Positions 1 to 9,995 are shown, counted from the stretch's first letter. The stretch: DNA of 63,798 nt from Xenorhabdus hominickii (GCF_002632725.1 NZ_NJAI01000008.1:125329-189126), one strand, 5' to 3'. Notes: a model not told the origin generated them from the sequence alone. Translations and numbers: made by a program.

Positions 1-464
1 GATTTGTGACAATAACGGCAATAGACGTCAGCTTTGGCCATGCTTTACCCTTAAAAGGCGGGAAGCATATCACAACAACTAACTATTTAATACATGACCG
101 CCTGAAGAGGTCTATGAGGCTTGGGTGAGAGAGAAGAAGTAGAGATAACTTGACCCGTTACCTGACCCGTTGTTATGGCGGGCTTTCAATTTTTTATTGT
201 AAGATATTGATTTTGGCCATACAGGATTCGAACCTGTGACCTACGGCTTAGAAGAGAGTAAGCCCATCTTTTAAATCAACGAATTACCGCATTTATCAGT
301 GCTCACACGTCCCACCTTACCGAAAGTTACCCGTAGTTACGTGCGGTTGCCTTTCGATACCTGTCCCAAATCCGTCCCACTTAATTTGATAACGGTGTCT
401 AGCCCTGATATACGTTGACACTGATTAACGCCTGATAATGATCGTAGCTTAAAAAACAACAAAA
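1..464. other. Island left edge, no complete gene
   Basis: No convincing coding region is visible. The stretch holds the left tRNA-Arg fragment (220-254), a 22-bp sequence at 146-167 that recurs with one mismatch at 60637-60658 next to the right repeat, and at 363-379 a 17-bp sequence (GTCCCAAATCCGTCCCA) that matches with one difference the 3' end of the prophage integrase gene at 43431-43447. The latter suggests debris of the end of another integrase gene. All of this is typical of a recombination junction. Confidence 0.5.
220..254 (-). repeat. Left att copy: 3' half of tRNA-Arg(UCU)-like gene
   Basis: These 35 bp are identical to 60487-60521. Read on the minus strand they run from the anticodon loop (CTTCTAA, anticodon TCT) through the variable loop to the T arm (GGTTCGAATCC). 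No D arm or 5' acceptor strand lies on the higher-coordinate side, so this is not a functional tRNA but a displaced 3' end, as left by tyrosine recombinases that integrate in tRNA genes. The acceptor side differs from the right copy. The identity to argU-type tRNA is from memory of the enterobacterial gene. Confidence 0.85.
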
Positions 465-770
465 TTACAAAAGCCTATCAGCAAGGCGTGTCAATAAATC
501 CATCTTTTCATGAAAAATTGCCACGATTAATGCCGGAGCACTTTCTCGTGGCAAACAAAACACATAATGATATTCACAACGTGCCATGCGCAATGCCGGG
601 TAAAGTTCGCTCATGTCCTTGAAAGATCCTTTTCCGCAAGCGAGACGCTCAATACCTTGCTTAAGGGTAGTGATGTAGCGGTGCGTCTGTGCATTACCCC
701 ATTGTTTACGTGTGTAACGAATAATTGCGCGTAAATCAGCTTCTGCAGCTTCCGTCAGTATATAATCCAT
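465..770 (-). CDS. ParE/RelE-family toxin
   Basis: A 101-residue protein with the RelE/ParE fold signature: N-terminal helix with YTRKQWG, a basic central strand region, and a C-terminal IFHEKMDLLTRL segment typical of ParE. ParE proteins poison DNA gyrase and RelE relatives cleave mRNA; the sequence favours ParE by its plasmid-stabilisation-type N terminus. Its ATG overlaps the stop of the upstream antitoxin by one base (TAATG), so the two are translationally coupled. Being the first operon inside the left tRNA repeat, it probably helps keep the island in the population. Target is inferred, not seen. Confidence 0.85.
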   Translation of the reverse strand: MDYILTEAAEADLRAIIRYTRKQWGNAQTHRYITTLKQGIERLACGKGSFKDMSELYPALRMARCEYHYVFCLPRESAPALIVAIFHEKMDLLTRLADRLL

Positions 771-1024
771 TAATCGCGTCCGTTCTCAGCAAGTTCTTCA
801 TTAAGGATTTCATCAATGCTTTTCCCAGATAACTTGCCTTCTGTCCCCTCATTGATCCGTGTCTTCAACAAGGCTTTTAACTCTTGCCATGCTTGATCTT
901 CATTAGTCATGTCAGGGAACAAACGTTCAAGCGTATATTGCTTGATTGTCTTGCCTTGCAACGCTGCCAATGCTTTCAAACTCTTGTGTTGCTGATCGGT
1001 TATATCAATAGTTAAGCGACTCAT
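770..1024 (-). CDS. Antitoxin partner of ParE-like toxin (ribbon-helix-helix type)
   Basis: An 84-residue protein. The first 35 residues (SRLTIDITDQQHKSLKALAA onward) form a beta strand followed by two helices, as expected for a ribbon-helix-helix DNA-binding dimer that autorepresses its operon. The acidic C-terminal half (KSIDEILNEELAENGRD) would wrap the toxin. It is first in the operon and ends within the toxin start codon. It resembles ParD-like antitoxins in layout rather than in any motif specific enough to name it. Confidence 0.8.
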   Translation of the reverse strand: MSRLTIDITDQQHKSLKALAALQGKTIKQYTLERLFPDMTNEDQAWQELKALLKTRINEGTEGKLSGKSIDEILNEELAENGRD

Positions 1025-1839
1025 AGGTCATTCCTCATTGGTTTCCCACAAACCCACATTAGCACATATGATGTCTTATGGCTATTTATTAGACACTTGA
1101 TCAATACCGTCTTGTCCGACAGCTTAAGTTTTCAGGTGCCAATATAACGAGCAGGGGCGGGGAATTCCCACAAAGAGATGCCGCTATCCATGCTAAATTA
1201 ACATCGTGTTAAATGTAGAAAATATTAATCAGTTTATTTTCGTTTAGATATTATTTCACTTTCTGTTTATTTGAATGACTGGTATTTATATATTTAATGT
1301 CAATCCTTTTTGATTGCTGCCTTTTAAAAAAACAGCAAATAAAAACTCATTTATCAAGGAGTTTTTTTGATCTATTTCACGAAATAGAAATGATCATGGC
1401 CTTGTCAAATATATTATTAATTTTTTTATTTTTATTTCATAATATTAAGAAAATCCTTTCTTTTACGGATAAATAACCAATAGCCTGATGCGCTAACTAT
1501 ATACGTTAATTGAGAATGTTATTCTAAAACGGCAATTATTTTAACTTTTTACACTGTCATTGCTGGATGCCGTTTTTTATTTCACTTGATTTGATTTGGA
1601 CTTTACCCATTCGTTATTTATTATTGTTCCTATTTTATTTATCACGGTTCAACCGATATATTCGGACAACAACGTCTCTTCAAATTATCGTAAAACCGCA
1701 TATTGCGTCCTTAATTAACCCATTTGCGGAGACAATCTGAGTTAAATTTAACTCTTGTGCCCGAATGTTATGGCCTGCGTTGTTATCAGGCGGGATAGCC
1801 TATTGCATAACATTCCATCATCTCAGGGAGACAGAATAG
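1025..1839. other. 815-bp AT-rich spacer upstream of vgrG
   Basis: No gene is supported. It separates the divergent toxin-antitoxin operon and vgrG and must hold promoters for both. It contains a hairpin with T run (1341-1368) and a perfect 7-bp hairpin (CTATTTC-AC-GAAATAG, 1372-1387). The vgrG ribosome site CAGGGAGACAG lies just upstream of 1840. The composition is clearly more AT-rich than the genes to the right. Confidence 0.5.
1341..1368. terminator. Candidate bidirectional terminator
   Basis: The stem AAAAACTC / GAGTTTTT (1341-1348 with 1359-1366) has a 10-nt loop. A-rich and T-rich flanks make it usable on both strands. The stem is short and AT-rich, so activity is uncertain. Confidence 0.4.
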
Positions 1840-4008
1840 ATGTCAGTGAAAAAACACGCCACAACATTGAAGAAAGGAAAATCGCTGTTAGGACAAGGAC
1901 AGCAAACTGCACAGATGGCAAAGCAGGCCAAAAACCTGTTGACGGGTGCAGGCGGGAGTCCTGCTGTCGGTGCCGGTAGCCTCATCAGTGGTGGCGGCTT
2001 TGCCGGTGGTGCGGGACAAAAAGCCGGAATGACAGCTCAGGCTGCCGCGGGTAACTCATCGGCCGGCAAGCTGTTACAGCAAGCCGGTCAGGTATTGGGA
2101 TTACTGGGTGGTGCTGACCCCAGCGGATTGCTATTCACCCTGACCGCAGGCGGATTGCCGGCACAGACCTTTGTCGTCACCGACTTTAGCCTGAACGAAC
2201 ATTTCTCGCATCCCTTTGCACTGGAAGTGGGGCTGGCAAGCGCCATTCCCGCCATTAGTTTCCCGCTGGTGCTTGACCGCACTGCAACACTGACTATTCT
2301 GCAAAACGGCATCGAACAGCGCAGCATCACCGGCATCGTCACCCGCTTTGAGCAGGGCAATACCGGCCTGCACCAGACCACCTACCGGATGAGCATCCGC
2401 CCTGACCTGTGGCGCACCACCTTACGGCAGAACTCGCGCATCTTCCAACAGCTCAACATTGCCAACATCATCACCACTATCCTCAAAGAGCACAGCATCC
2501 GCGATGTCGTGTTCAACCTGCGCCACCCGCACCCGGAGCGCGAATTCTGCGTGCAGTATCAGGAAAGTGACTTCGATTTCCTGCAACGGCTGACGGCGGA
2601 AGAAGGTATTTTCTACTTCTTCGAATGCAGTAACGGACGCAACACGCTGGTGTTTGCCGACGACTGCGGCTCTGTACCACCGGGCATCCGCCTGCCCTAT
2701 CAGCCGGGTGAAGTCAGTACACTGGGTGAACCCGCGGTCAGCAGCCTGACCAGCAGCGCTCAGGTCCGCCCAGCTCAGGTACAGCTTAAGGATTACACCT
2801 TCAAGAACCCGGCATGGCCAGCGGAATTTCAGCAACAGATGCGGGATGAAAACCTGCAGCAACTGTATTACGAGCACTACGACTATCCGGGTCGCTTCAA
2901 AGATGAGGCCCATGGCAAGGATTTCACCCGCTACCGACTGGAAGCTCTGCGCAGCGACGCGGAGACCGGGCAAGGCAGCGGCAATGCCATTGCCCTGCAA
3001 CCGGGCAAACTATTCATTCTTGATAACCATCCCCGGTTAGACCTGAATCAATCATGGCAGACCGTTTCCGCCAGCCACAACGGCAGCCAGCCGCAGGCAC
3101 TGGAAAGCGCCAGCTCAGGCTCCGGCACAACACTGAACAGTCACTTCACCTTCATCCGCCAGAACCAGAACTGGCGTCCGGCACCGCGCCCCAAACCGGT
3201 GATTGATGGCCCACAAATCGCCAAAGTGGTCGGTCCGGCAGGAGAAGAAATTTTCTGTGACCAGTACGGGCGTGTGCGTCTGCAATTCCCGTGGGACCGT
3301 TACGGCAAGAGCGATGACCAAAGCTCTTGCTGGATACGGGTCAGCCAGCCGTGGGCGGGTCAGGGCTGGGGTATGCTGGCTATTCCACGTATCGGACAGG
3401 AAGTCGTGGTGGATTTCCTGCACGGCGACCCGGACCAGCCTATCGTCACCGGGCGTACTTACCATGCCAGCAATATCCCGCCGGGCAGCTTACCGGGCAG
3501 CAAAACTCAGATGGCATTCCGCTCCAAAACCCACAAAGGGCAAGGCTATAACGAGCTGCTGTTTGAAGATGCCAAGGGCAGTGAACGGCTGGATTTGCAC
3601 GCACAAAAAGACATGAACACCAAAGTGCTCAATAACCGCGATACCCATGTGCTGGCCAACCACAGCGAAACCGTGGAGAAAAACCAGACCATCAAGGTGA
3701 ATGAGCACAAAAACGAAATGGTGAAAATGACCAGCACGGAAACCATCGGCATGGTCTACGCATTGACTGTCGGCACCAGCATGAATACCACCGTCGGCGC
3801 CAGCCAGACTGAGCAGGTCGGCAGCCATAAATCCATTGCAGTTGGTAATACCCTGTCCATCAATGCCGGTGATGTGATTGAACTGAAATGCGGTGCCAGC
3901 GTCCTGCGGATGGACAGCTCAGGCAAAATCACCATACAGGGCAGTGAATTCAAATTTGAGGCCAGTGGCCCGGTACAAATCACCGGTAAAGACATCGACC
4001 TGAACTAA
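1840..4008 (+). CDS. vgrG: Type VI secretion spike protein VgrG
   Basis: A 722-residue VgrG. VgrG trimers cap the Hcp tube and carry effectors. The gp27-like domain begins near residue 100 (LLFTLTAGGLPAQTFVV) and contains the family motif FCVQYQESDFDFLQRL; the OB-fold gp5-like part follows (GPAGEEIFCDQYGRVRLQFP, HGDPDQPIVTGR). The C terminus is a beta-helical needle rich in TVG/IKV repeats with no extra effector domain. Unusual is an N-terminal extension of about 95 residues, rich in Gly, Ala, Gln and Lys, that the second VgrG of this window lacks. It is followed after 15 bp by the DUF2169 gene, in an apparent operon with the PAAR-like and Rhs genes. Confidence 0.95.
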   Translation: MSVKKHATTLKKGKSLLGQGQQTAQMAKQAKNLLTGAGGSPAVGAGSLISGGGFAGGAGQKAGMTAQAAAGNSSAGKLLQQAGQVLGLLGGADPSGLLFTLTAGGLPAQTFVVTDFSLNEHFSHPFALEVGLASAIPAISFPLVLDRTATLTILQNGIEQRSITGIVTRFEQGNTGLHQTTYRMSIRPDLWRTTLRQNSRIFQQLNIANIITTILKEHSIRDVVFNLRHPHPEREFCVQYQESDFDFLQRLTAEEGIFYFFECSNGRNTLVFADDCGSVPPGIRLPYQPGEVSTLGEPAVSSLTSSAQVRPAQVQLKDYTFKNPAWPAEFQQQMRDENLQQLYYEHYDYPGRFKDEAHGKDFTRYRLEALRSDAETGQGSGNAIALQPGKLFILDNHPRLDLNQSWQTVSASHNGSQPQALESASSGSGTTLNSHFTFIRQNQNWRPAPRPKPVIDGPQIAKVVGPAGEEIFCDQYGRVRLQFPWDRYGKSDDQSSCWIRVSQPWAGQGWGMLAIPRIGQEVVVDFLHGDPDQPIVTGRTYHASNIPPGSLPGSKTQMAFRSKTHKGQGYNELLFEDAKGSERLDLHAQKDMNTKVLNNRDTHVLANHSETVEKNQTIKVNEHKNEMVKMTSTETIGMVYALTVGTSMNTTVGASQTEQVGSHKSIAVGNTLSINAGDVIELKCGASVLRMDSSGKITIQGSEFKFEASGPVQITGKDIDLN

Positions 4009-4023
4009 CAAGGACAGACTGAG

Positions 4024-5241
4024 ATGGAATTTCGTAACCTCACCCCTTTTGCGGTGATGAACTATTCAATGCTCGATGTCGACGATACCGAACATCATGT
4101 GGCGGTCATGAAAATTGGCTACCAGCTGATGCCTGCCGGACAGGGGGAATGCGTCGCTGAACTGCTACCCGCGCCGCCTTTGTGTTTACAGGATGAATAT
4201 CGCGGGCAAATGAATGCCTCGCAGGTATTGCAGGAGAGTGATATTGCTCCCTTCAAGCCGCGCTGCGATGTGATTGTTAATGGCACCGCCTACGCACCGG
4301 ATAACCGTCCCTGTACCGAATTTCCCGTACGGTTGCAGGTCAACACCCAACAGGGACAGCCCCTGCTCGACAAAACCCTGACCATCACCGGCGAGCGGGA
4401 ATTTATCCGTGATGCCAGCGGCCACTGGCAACTGACGGAGCCAAAACCCTTTACCACTCTGCCGTTGGATTATCGCTACGCTTTCGGGGGCGAATGCAAA
4501 ATTCAGGCTGACGATAAAGCAAGCAAACACCTCAAAGAGCGTGACCGCCTGACTCCGGAACAGCGCCAACAACATCCGGACGGGGAAAATGCCCCAGTGG
4601 CCCATGCGGTTTGTGAAACCAACCCGCTGGGAACGGGATTTATCACCCCGTGGTACGCCAACGCCAAACAACTCACTCGCTACCCTGCCCCGCGCATCAT
4701 CCGGTCAGAGGCACCTTTTACTGCCGAGCATTTTACAGCGCAACTGGCGGGAGCGTTGCCACCCGATACGCCCGCCTGCCAGCCACAAGGCATGGGATTT
4801 ATCGGTCGCCCGTGGTTGCCCCGCCGCCAATTGGCCGGTACTTACGATGCCGACTGGTTAGAGCATCGCCACCCTTACCTGCCGAAAGATTTTGACTTCG
4901 GTTACTGGAACGGCGCACCGGCTGACCAGCAGATTGACTGGCCAGACACGGATATCGCCATTACGCTAAGTGGCCTGACACCCCACAGTGACCTGCATGT
5001 CAAACTGCCCGGACATCGTCCGTTCATTTTGTTGCGCATGCAAAACGGCATTCTGTTACCTGTGCCGATGCGCCTCGATACGCTCATTGTCGACAGCGAG
5101 GCCAGAACACTGCATCTGACCTGCCGCCTGAATTTCAAAGCCGCCCTGCCCGTGCGGGTCGCCGAAGCCCGGTTTGAAATTAACCCAGATGCGCCGTTAC
5201 TCAAACTAGCACCACTGGAAGAGGAGAAAACGCATGGCTGA
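4024..5241 (+). CDS. DUF2169-family T6SS adaptor
   Basis: A 405-residue protein with the DUF2169 layout: an N-terminal LTPFAVMNYSMLDVDD segment, a central beta-rich region with ITGEREFIRD and the YRYAFGGEC motif, and a C-terminal HIGRPWLPRR/P-rich part. DUF2169 proteins are encoded between vgrG and PAAR/Rhs genes and are thought to help load PAAR-domain effectors onto VgrG. It ends 8 bp inside the next gene. No signal peptide or membrane segment is visible, so it acts in the cytoplasm before firing. Confidence 0.88.
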   Translation: MEFRNLTPFAVMNYSMLDVDDTEHHVAVMKIGYQLMPAGQGECVAELLPAPPLCLQDEYRGQMNASQVLQESDIAPFKPRCDVIVNGTAYAPDNRPCTEFPVRLQVNTQQGQPLLDKTLTITGEREFIRDASGHWQLTEPKPFTTLPLDYRYAFGGECKIQADDKASKHLKERDRLTPEQRQQHPDGENAPVAHAVCETNPLGTGFITPWYANAKQLTRYPAPRIIRSEAPFTAEHFTAQLAGALPPDTPACQPQGMGFIGRPWLPRRQLAGTYDADWLEHRHPYLPKDFDFGYWNGAPADQQIDWPDTDIAITLSGLTPHSDLHVKLPGHRPFILLRMQNGILLPVPMRLDTLIVDSEARTLHLTCRLNFKAALPVRVAEARFEINPDAPLLKLAPLEEEKTHG

Positions 5242-5590
5242 TAACTACATCGCCCGTACCGCCGGCACATGGATGATTATCGGTATGTTGCCGGACGTGT
5301 GCAAAACCCCGATAGGGCCTGCCACACCGCCCATCCCCTATCCGGTGGTCGCGAAACTGGCAGACAGTTCGGCACCGGAAAAAACCGTGCGGGCTAATGG
5401 TCAACCCGTGGTGGTGTTTGCCCGCAGTTTTGTACCCACGACACTGGGTGACCAACCGGGTGTGGCAAATGGTGTCAAAAGCGGGACTGTGGGGGGTAAA
5501 TGCCATCCAAAAGCACATACCCAAACTGTCCGAGCAGGTAACAAGCTGGTACTGCGCCATGGAGATGAATTCTGGATGAATGGAGCATAA
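5234..5590 (+). CDS. PAAR-like DUF4150 tip protein
   Basis: A 118-residue DUF4150 protein, a PAAR-like fold that sharpens the VgrG spike. Visible features are the N-terminal VCKTPIGPATPPIPYP segment, the VANGVKSGTVGGKCHPKAHT stretch and the C-terminal VLRHGDEFWMNG. It overlaps DUF2169 upstream and is followed 10 bp later by Rhs, which lacks its own PAAR domain. The split tip plus adaptor arrangement implies that this protein connects Rhs to VgrG. Confidence 0.88.
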   Translation: MADNYIARTAGTWMIIGMLPDVCKTPIGPATPPIPYPVVAKLADSSAPEKTVRANGQPVVVFARSFVPTTLGDQPGVANGVKSGTVGGKCHPKAHTQTVRAGNKLVLRHGDEFWMNGA

Positions 5591-5600
5591 GGAAAACGCA

Positions 5601-8600
5601 ATGACAGTCAGAATTGAAATTACAGGATATGGTGCCAAACAATTTTGTGAAAACTTTACCATCCACACGCAAGAAAGAGCCGAAATGGCTCTCAAATATG
5701 CGGAAGACCTGTTCCCTCACAGCGAAGTCGGAGGGGAAAATTCAGTATGGACCCCTGATGGATTCAAGCAGGTTGTGCAGGATGCTGTTGATAAATTCAA
5801 AAGTGGTGAATTTCCGTTGGAAGAATGGAAGTTACCTCCTCCTGAACCTAACGAATCTTTGCCAACCAAAGTCCGCGATGACAGCCCGAGCGGTACGGGT
5901 AACACGGTAGGTAAAATCGTCGGGCAGGCACCACAGGGGGCAAATCCGCCACATGAAGCGAATCCGGCCGTCACACCGGAAACTGAGCAAGAAAAAGGAT
6001 TTTTTGACAAGGTGGGAGAATGGTGGGATGAGACCAAGGAAGACGTGCAAAAGTGGGGAGAGGAAGCCAAAGAAGAGTTGAATGCCGCCTGGGATAATCC
6101 GGGAGCAGCCGCTATCGGGGCAGGAAAAGCGCTCTGGAATACCGTTCCTGAAATTGGCGAATTGTTCGGGAAAGGTGCGATTATAGTCGCAACGACTCCC
6201 GCCGTTGCAGTCGAACAAGCATTAGGATATATGGGCGTCGCTCCCGTCGGAATTTCTGACCTTCAGCAAAAGGCCGTTGATATGGTCAATGCTGATGCGA
6301 TTAAGATGGAAATGAAAAGTGATGCCGAGAAAGGTGGGGCCTTAATCTTCACTGGAGCTTCTTCTGCTACAGGCATTGGTGGACTCCTCAGAGGAGCGGC
6401 TAAAATAGGAGCCAAGGTGGGGCCAAAACTCAAAAAAGCACAACAAAAAGGTGCTAGTCCGAAAAAGGAAACTCAGCAACATAATGATGACGCGACCTCA
6501 TCAACCAACAAAGAGGGAAGTTGTAACGGAACCTGCATAAAAAAAGGAGAACCCGTTGATGTTGCGACTGGTGATTTTCTACAAATCTGGCCGGTTATTG
6601 CTATTCCCGGATTATTGCCGATTACCCTGACTCGCACTTATCGCTCCACCGCTAATTTCAACGGCCTGTTTGGCCCTAAATGGGCGGATGACTGGTCACG
6701 TCAGTTGGAACTGGTCAATGGTAAGGTAAATTTCACCGATGCCGACGGCGTGATCTACGATTTCAGCACACCGGGTAACACGGTGCTCGCCCGTAACCAG
6801 CATATCCCCCATTACCTGCTGACCGGCGAATTGAACAATGAATTGAAGCTGATTGATCGTCAATCCCAGCTTACCTACCACTTCAATCATGCCGTTGGAT
6901 CTATCCGTAAATTATCCGCGATCACCGATCGACGTCAGAACGCGATTCGGTTTATCTACGATAAACACTCACAATTGATCGAAGTCACTCGCACCGACGG
7001 TTTCCGGCTGATCCTGGGTTATCAGGATCAGCAACTCCAAACACTAGATTATCTTGAACAGAAAAAACAGCAGCGATTAGTCACTTGTCACTATGACTCA
7101 CAAGACTATCTAAGCGAATGCGAAGCGTTCCAGCATAACCACCTGTGGCATGAATATGATGCACAGGGGCAGATGATCCGCTGGCACGATACCGATCAGA
7201 CCGATGTTACCCTTACTTACGATGATCGTGGACGAGTACTCACAACCTCCACCACCAGTGGCTACTGGTTCGATAGTTTCCACTATGACGATAATGCTCG
7301 TATCACCACGTATATTGATGCGGAAGGCGGTGAAACCCAGTATCACTACGATAACAACTGTCTGGTGATCCGCGAAGTTGACCCGCTGGGGCGCATCACC
7401 CGCCGCCAGTGGCACCACAGCCAAATTGTCTGGGAAGCTGATGCAGAGGGTGGAATAACCTCATTCGATTACAATCCTGACGGTGCATTGACCGAAGTAA
7501 AACTACCGACTGGCGACACCTTTTATTACGGTTATGACGAACACGGGCAACTGATTGAAAGTGTCCTGCCAACGGGCGATCGCTGGCAATTTCACTATGA
7601 TGAGCAGGGCAACCTGACCGCACTGACTAATCCGTTGGGGCACAAAGAAGAATACCAATACGGTCTCCACGGTGAATTACGCCAACGCCTGCTGCCAGAT
7701 GGTCGCCAATGGCATTACGCCTACGACGAGCAGCAACGGCTGGCTGCAGTGATGACACCGGACGGTCAGACCACTGGGCTGCAACTGGATGAACTGGGTC
7801 GTTTGCGCCAACTCACCGATGCCCTCAAACAACGAACCTACTATCGCTATAGCGATGACCATGCCAGCCTTAACGGCAGCCTGACCGATGTTGAACTACC
7901 GGATGGCACTACGCAGCAACTGGCCTATGACAGTGAACGGCGTGTGGTGGCAGTAACTGACGGCGAAGGCCGTACCACACGCTACACTTACGGCGCATTT
8001 GACTTGCTAACCCAAGTCACACGACCCGACGGTACTATTTTGTGCTTTGGTTATGACCGTCTGACCCGATTGAATTCGGTTACCGCCTCCACGGGTGAAA
8101 CCTATCGCTATGAGCGGGATGCCGCCGGGCAAATTATCCGAGAAACTGATTTTACCGGGCGTACCATTACTTATCAGTACGATAAGCTGGGCCGCCGTAT
8201 TCAGTCACAATATCCGGATGGTCAACAATTACGTTGGCACTACTCTGCTGCCGGTTCACTGATAAAACAGGAAAACTGGCAACCGGAAGAGGGCAAGTTA
8301 GAGCTTAAAGCCACCACCTCTTACGAATACAATAAACGGTATCAATTGGTGAAAGCCACTAACGCCGATGCTACCGTCGAGTATGAGTATGATAAAACCA
8401 CCGGTTTGCCAATCTGCGAGCGCACCAACGGAAGGGAAATTACCCGTGAGTGGGATAGCCTGACCGGGCATCCGGTCAGCGAAAGCGTAGATGGCAATAC
8501 CCTGCACTTCGGCTATAACCTGTCGGGAAGTCTGAATCACTTTCAGCTTAACCAGCATGCACCACTGACCTTCCAACATGATGCACTGGGGCGGGAAACG

Positions 8601-9995
8601 GTGCGCGAAAGTGCCAACGGTTTTATCCTTGCCAGCCGCTACACAGCTACCGGTCTGCTGGCACATCAATCGGCGGGACAAGCCACGCAATTTTTCAGGG
8701 AAACACTGGCTCAAAACGACCCGCACTTCCCGCCACAAGCCACCGCCGTCAACCGGAACTGGCAATATGACCGTGCCCATAATGTGCGGGTAATTGACGA
8801 CAGTCGCTGGGGGCAAACCCGCTACCGTTACAATACCAACGACCAGATACTGCATACGCTGTTCGAGGGCGCACGTCCGCATGAAGAGCAGTTCAGTTAT
8901 GACACCAACGGCAACCTGAGCCAACATCTCCCGACCGATGCGCAGGGAGCGGTGGCACAAATCAACCAACGTCAGCAAGCCGGGCGCGTCGTGCAGCACG
9001 GAAATAATCGTTATCGCTATGATGACAATGGGCGTTTGATCGAAAAAACCGAACACCATGATGGCTTCCGCCCGCAAATCTGGCGCTATCGCTGGGATAC
9101 CCAAAACCAGCTCACCCACTGTGAAACCCCGGATGGCTCGCGTTGGCAGTATAAATATGATCCTTTTGGCAGACGTCTCCAAAAACTCAAAATTCACGAT
9201 GGAAAACTGGCCGCAACTAATTTACAGTTGTGGTTGGCTGGTAGACCAGATGTAGAGCCGAGAAGCGATGCAATTATGGGGCAGGATTACCTGTGGAGCG
9301 GCGATCAACTTATCGAGGAAACGCCAATTTACGCTGACGGCACGCCGGCGGAAGGTCAACGTATCCGTTGGTTATATGAACCCTACTCATTAACGCCGTC
9401 AGCCCGTTTTGAGAAATACAAGCTACACTATATCGTGAGCGACCATCAGGGCACACCGCGCGAGATGCTAGACGAACAAGGAGTACTAGTCTGGGCACAG
9501 CGGCTAAAAACGTGGGGACAGGCAGATAGTTTTCAGGTGGTTAGCTCCGGTCATGCCGATTATCATGTTAACTGCAATTTCCGATTCTTAGGGCAATTTG
9601 AGGACGACGAAAGCGGGCTTTACTACAATCGCTATCGGTATTACTTACCGGAAACCGCGCAGTACATATCGCCTGACCCCATTGGGTTATTGGGTGGGCT
9701 GAATCCGTATGGGTATGTCGATAATCCGGTTAATTTTGTTGATCCATTTGGATTAGCAAAATGTAACTTTGCCGAAATGGCTAAAAAGCTCGGATATACA
9801 AAAATTAACGAGCGTTCTCATGGACAACCTATTTATATGAATAAGAAAGCATCGAACAAAATGAAATATATTACTCCTGATGTTGATCAACATAATGGAG
9901 GTGTATGGAAGGCTGCTGATAGTGTGAAAAATTTAGGTAGCAAGAAAACAAGATCGGGAACATATGATGCTGATCTGAATAGGATAGGTGACTAA
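5601..9995 (+). CDS. rhs: Rhs-family T6SS effector with C-terminal toxin (Ntox21-like)
   Basis: The start is placed at 5601 because AAGGAAAACGCA precedes that ATG; an ATG at 5580 lies inside the previous gene without a Shine-Dalgarno. About 300 N-terminal residues are specific, then a DUF6531-type segment (VDVATGDFLQIWPV), some 900 residues of YD repeats that build the Rhs shell, and the conserved core YISPDPIGLLGGLNPYGY ending in DPFGL, where Rhs proteins self-cleave. The 79 residues after DPFGL are the toxin: GQPIYMNKK, YITPDVDQHNGGVWKAADSV and SGTYDADLNRIG, a pattern I associate with the Ntox21 family of RNase-like toxins. DNA of the toxin is more AT-rich than the shell, a sign of C-terminal exchange. 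The family of the toxin is moderately sure. Confidence 0.93.
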   Translation: MTVRIEITGYGAKQFCENFTIHTQERAEMALKYAEDLFPHSEVGGENSVWTPDGFKQVVQDAVDKFKSGEFPLEEWKLPPPEPNESLPTKVRDDSPSGTGNTVGKIVGQAPQGANPPHEANPAVTPETEQEKGFFDKVGEWWDETKEDVQKWGEEAKEELNAAWDNPGAAAIGAGKALWNTVPEIGELFGKGAIIVATTPAVAVEQALGYMGVAPVGISDLQQKAVDMVNADAIKMEMKSDAEKGGALIFTGASSATGIGGLLRGAAKIGAKVGPKLKKAQQKGASPKKETQQHNDDATSSTNKEGSCNGTCIKKGEPVDVATGDFLQIWPVIAIPGLLPITLTRTYRSTANFNGLFGPKWADDWSRQLELVNGKVNFTDADGVIYDFSTPGNTVLARNQHIPHYLLTGELNNELKLIDRQSQLTYHFNHAVGSIRKLSAITDRRQNAIRFIYDKHSQLIEVTRTDGFRLILGYQDQQLQTLDYLEQKKQQRLVTCHYDSQDYLSECEAFQHNHLWHEYDAQGQMIRWHDTDQTDVTLTYDDRGRVLTTSTTSGYWFDSFHYDDNARITTYIDAEGGETQYHYDNNCLVIREVDPLGRITRRQWHHSQIVWEADAEGGITSFDYNPDGALTEVKLPTGDTFYYGYDEHGQLIESVLPTGDRWQFHYDEQGNLTALTNPLGHKEEYQYGLHGELRQRLLPDGRQWHYAYDEQQRLAAVMTPDGQTTGLQLDELGRLRQLTDALKQRTYYRYSDDHASLNGSLTDVELPDGTTQQLAYDSERRVVAVTDGEGRTTRYTYGAFDLLTQVTRPDGTILCFGYDRLTRLNSVTASTGETYRYERDAAGQIIRETDFTGRTITYQYDKLGRRIQSQYPDGQQLRWHYSAAGSLIKQENWQPEEGKLELKATTSYEYNKRYQLVKATNADATVEYEYDKTTGLPICERTNGREITREWDSLTGHPVSESVDGNTLHFGYNLSGSLNHFQLNQHAPLTFQHDALGRETVRESANGFILASRYTATGLLAHQSAGQATQFFRETLAQNDPHFPPQATAVNRNWQYDRAHNVRVIDDSRWGQTRYRYNTNDQILHTLFEGARPHEEQFSYDTNGNLSQHLPTDAQGAVAQINQRQQAGRVVQHGNNRYRYDDNGRLIEKTEHHDGFRPQIWRYRWDTQNQLTHCETPDGSRWQYKYDPFGRRLQKLKIHDGKLAATNLQLWLAGRPDVEPRSDAIMGQDYLWSGDQLIEETPIYADGTPAEGQRIRWLYEPYSLTPSARFEKYKLHYIVSDHQGTPREMLDEQGVLVWAQRLKTWGQADSFQVVSSGHADYHVNCNFRFLGQFEDDESGLYYNRYRYYLPETAQYISPDPIGLLGGLNPYGYVDNPVNFVDPFGLAKCNFAEMAKKLGYTKINERSHGQPIYMNKKASNKMKYITPDVDQHNGGVWKAADSVKNLGSKKTRSGTYDADLNRIGD

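Noticed and set aside
217..290. tRNA gene at the left edge
   Set aside because: Only the anticodon-to-T-arm half is present; no D arm or 5' acceptor strand, so not a functional tRNA.
1755..1979. Short frame overlapping the start of the first vgrG
   Set aside because: No ribosome site and it is the out-of-frame shadow of vgrG, which has strong family motifs.
8298..9197. 299-codon minus-strand frame inside rhs
   Set aside because: Long antisense frames are common in YD-repeat genes; no motif, no ribosome site.
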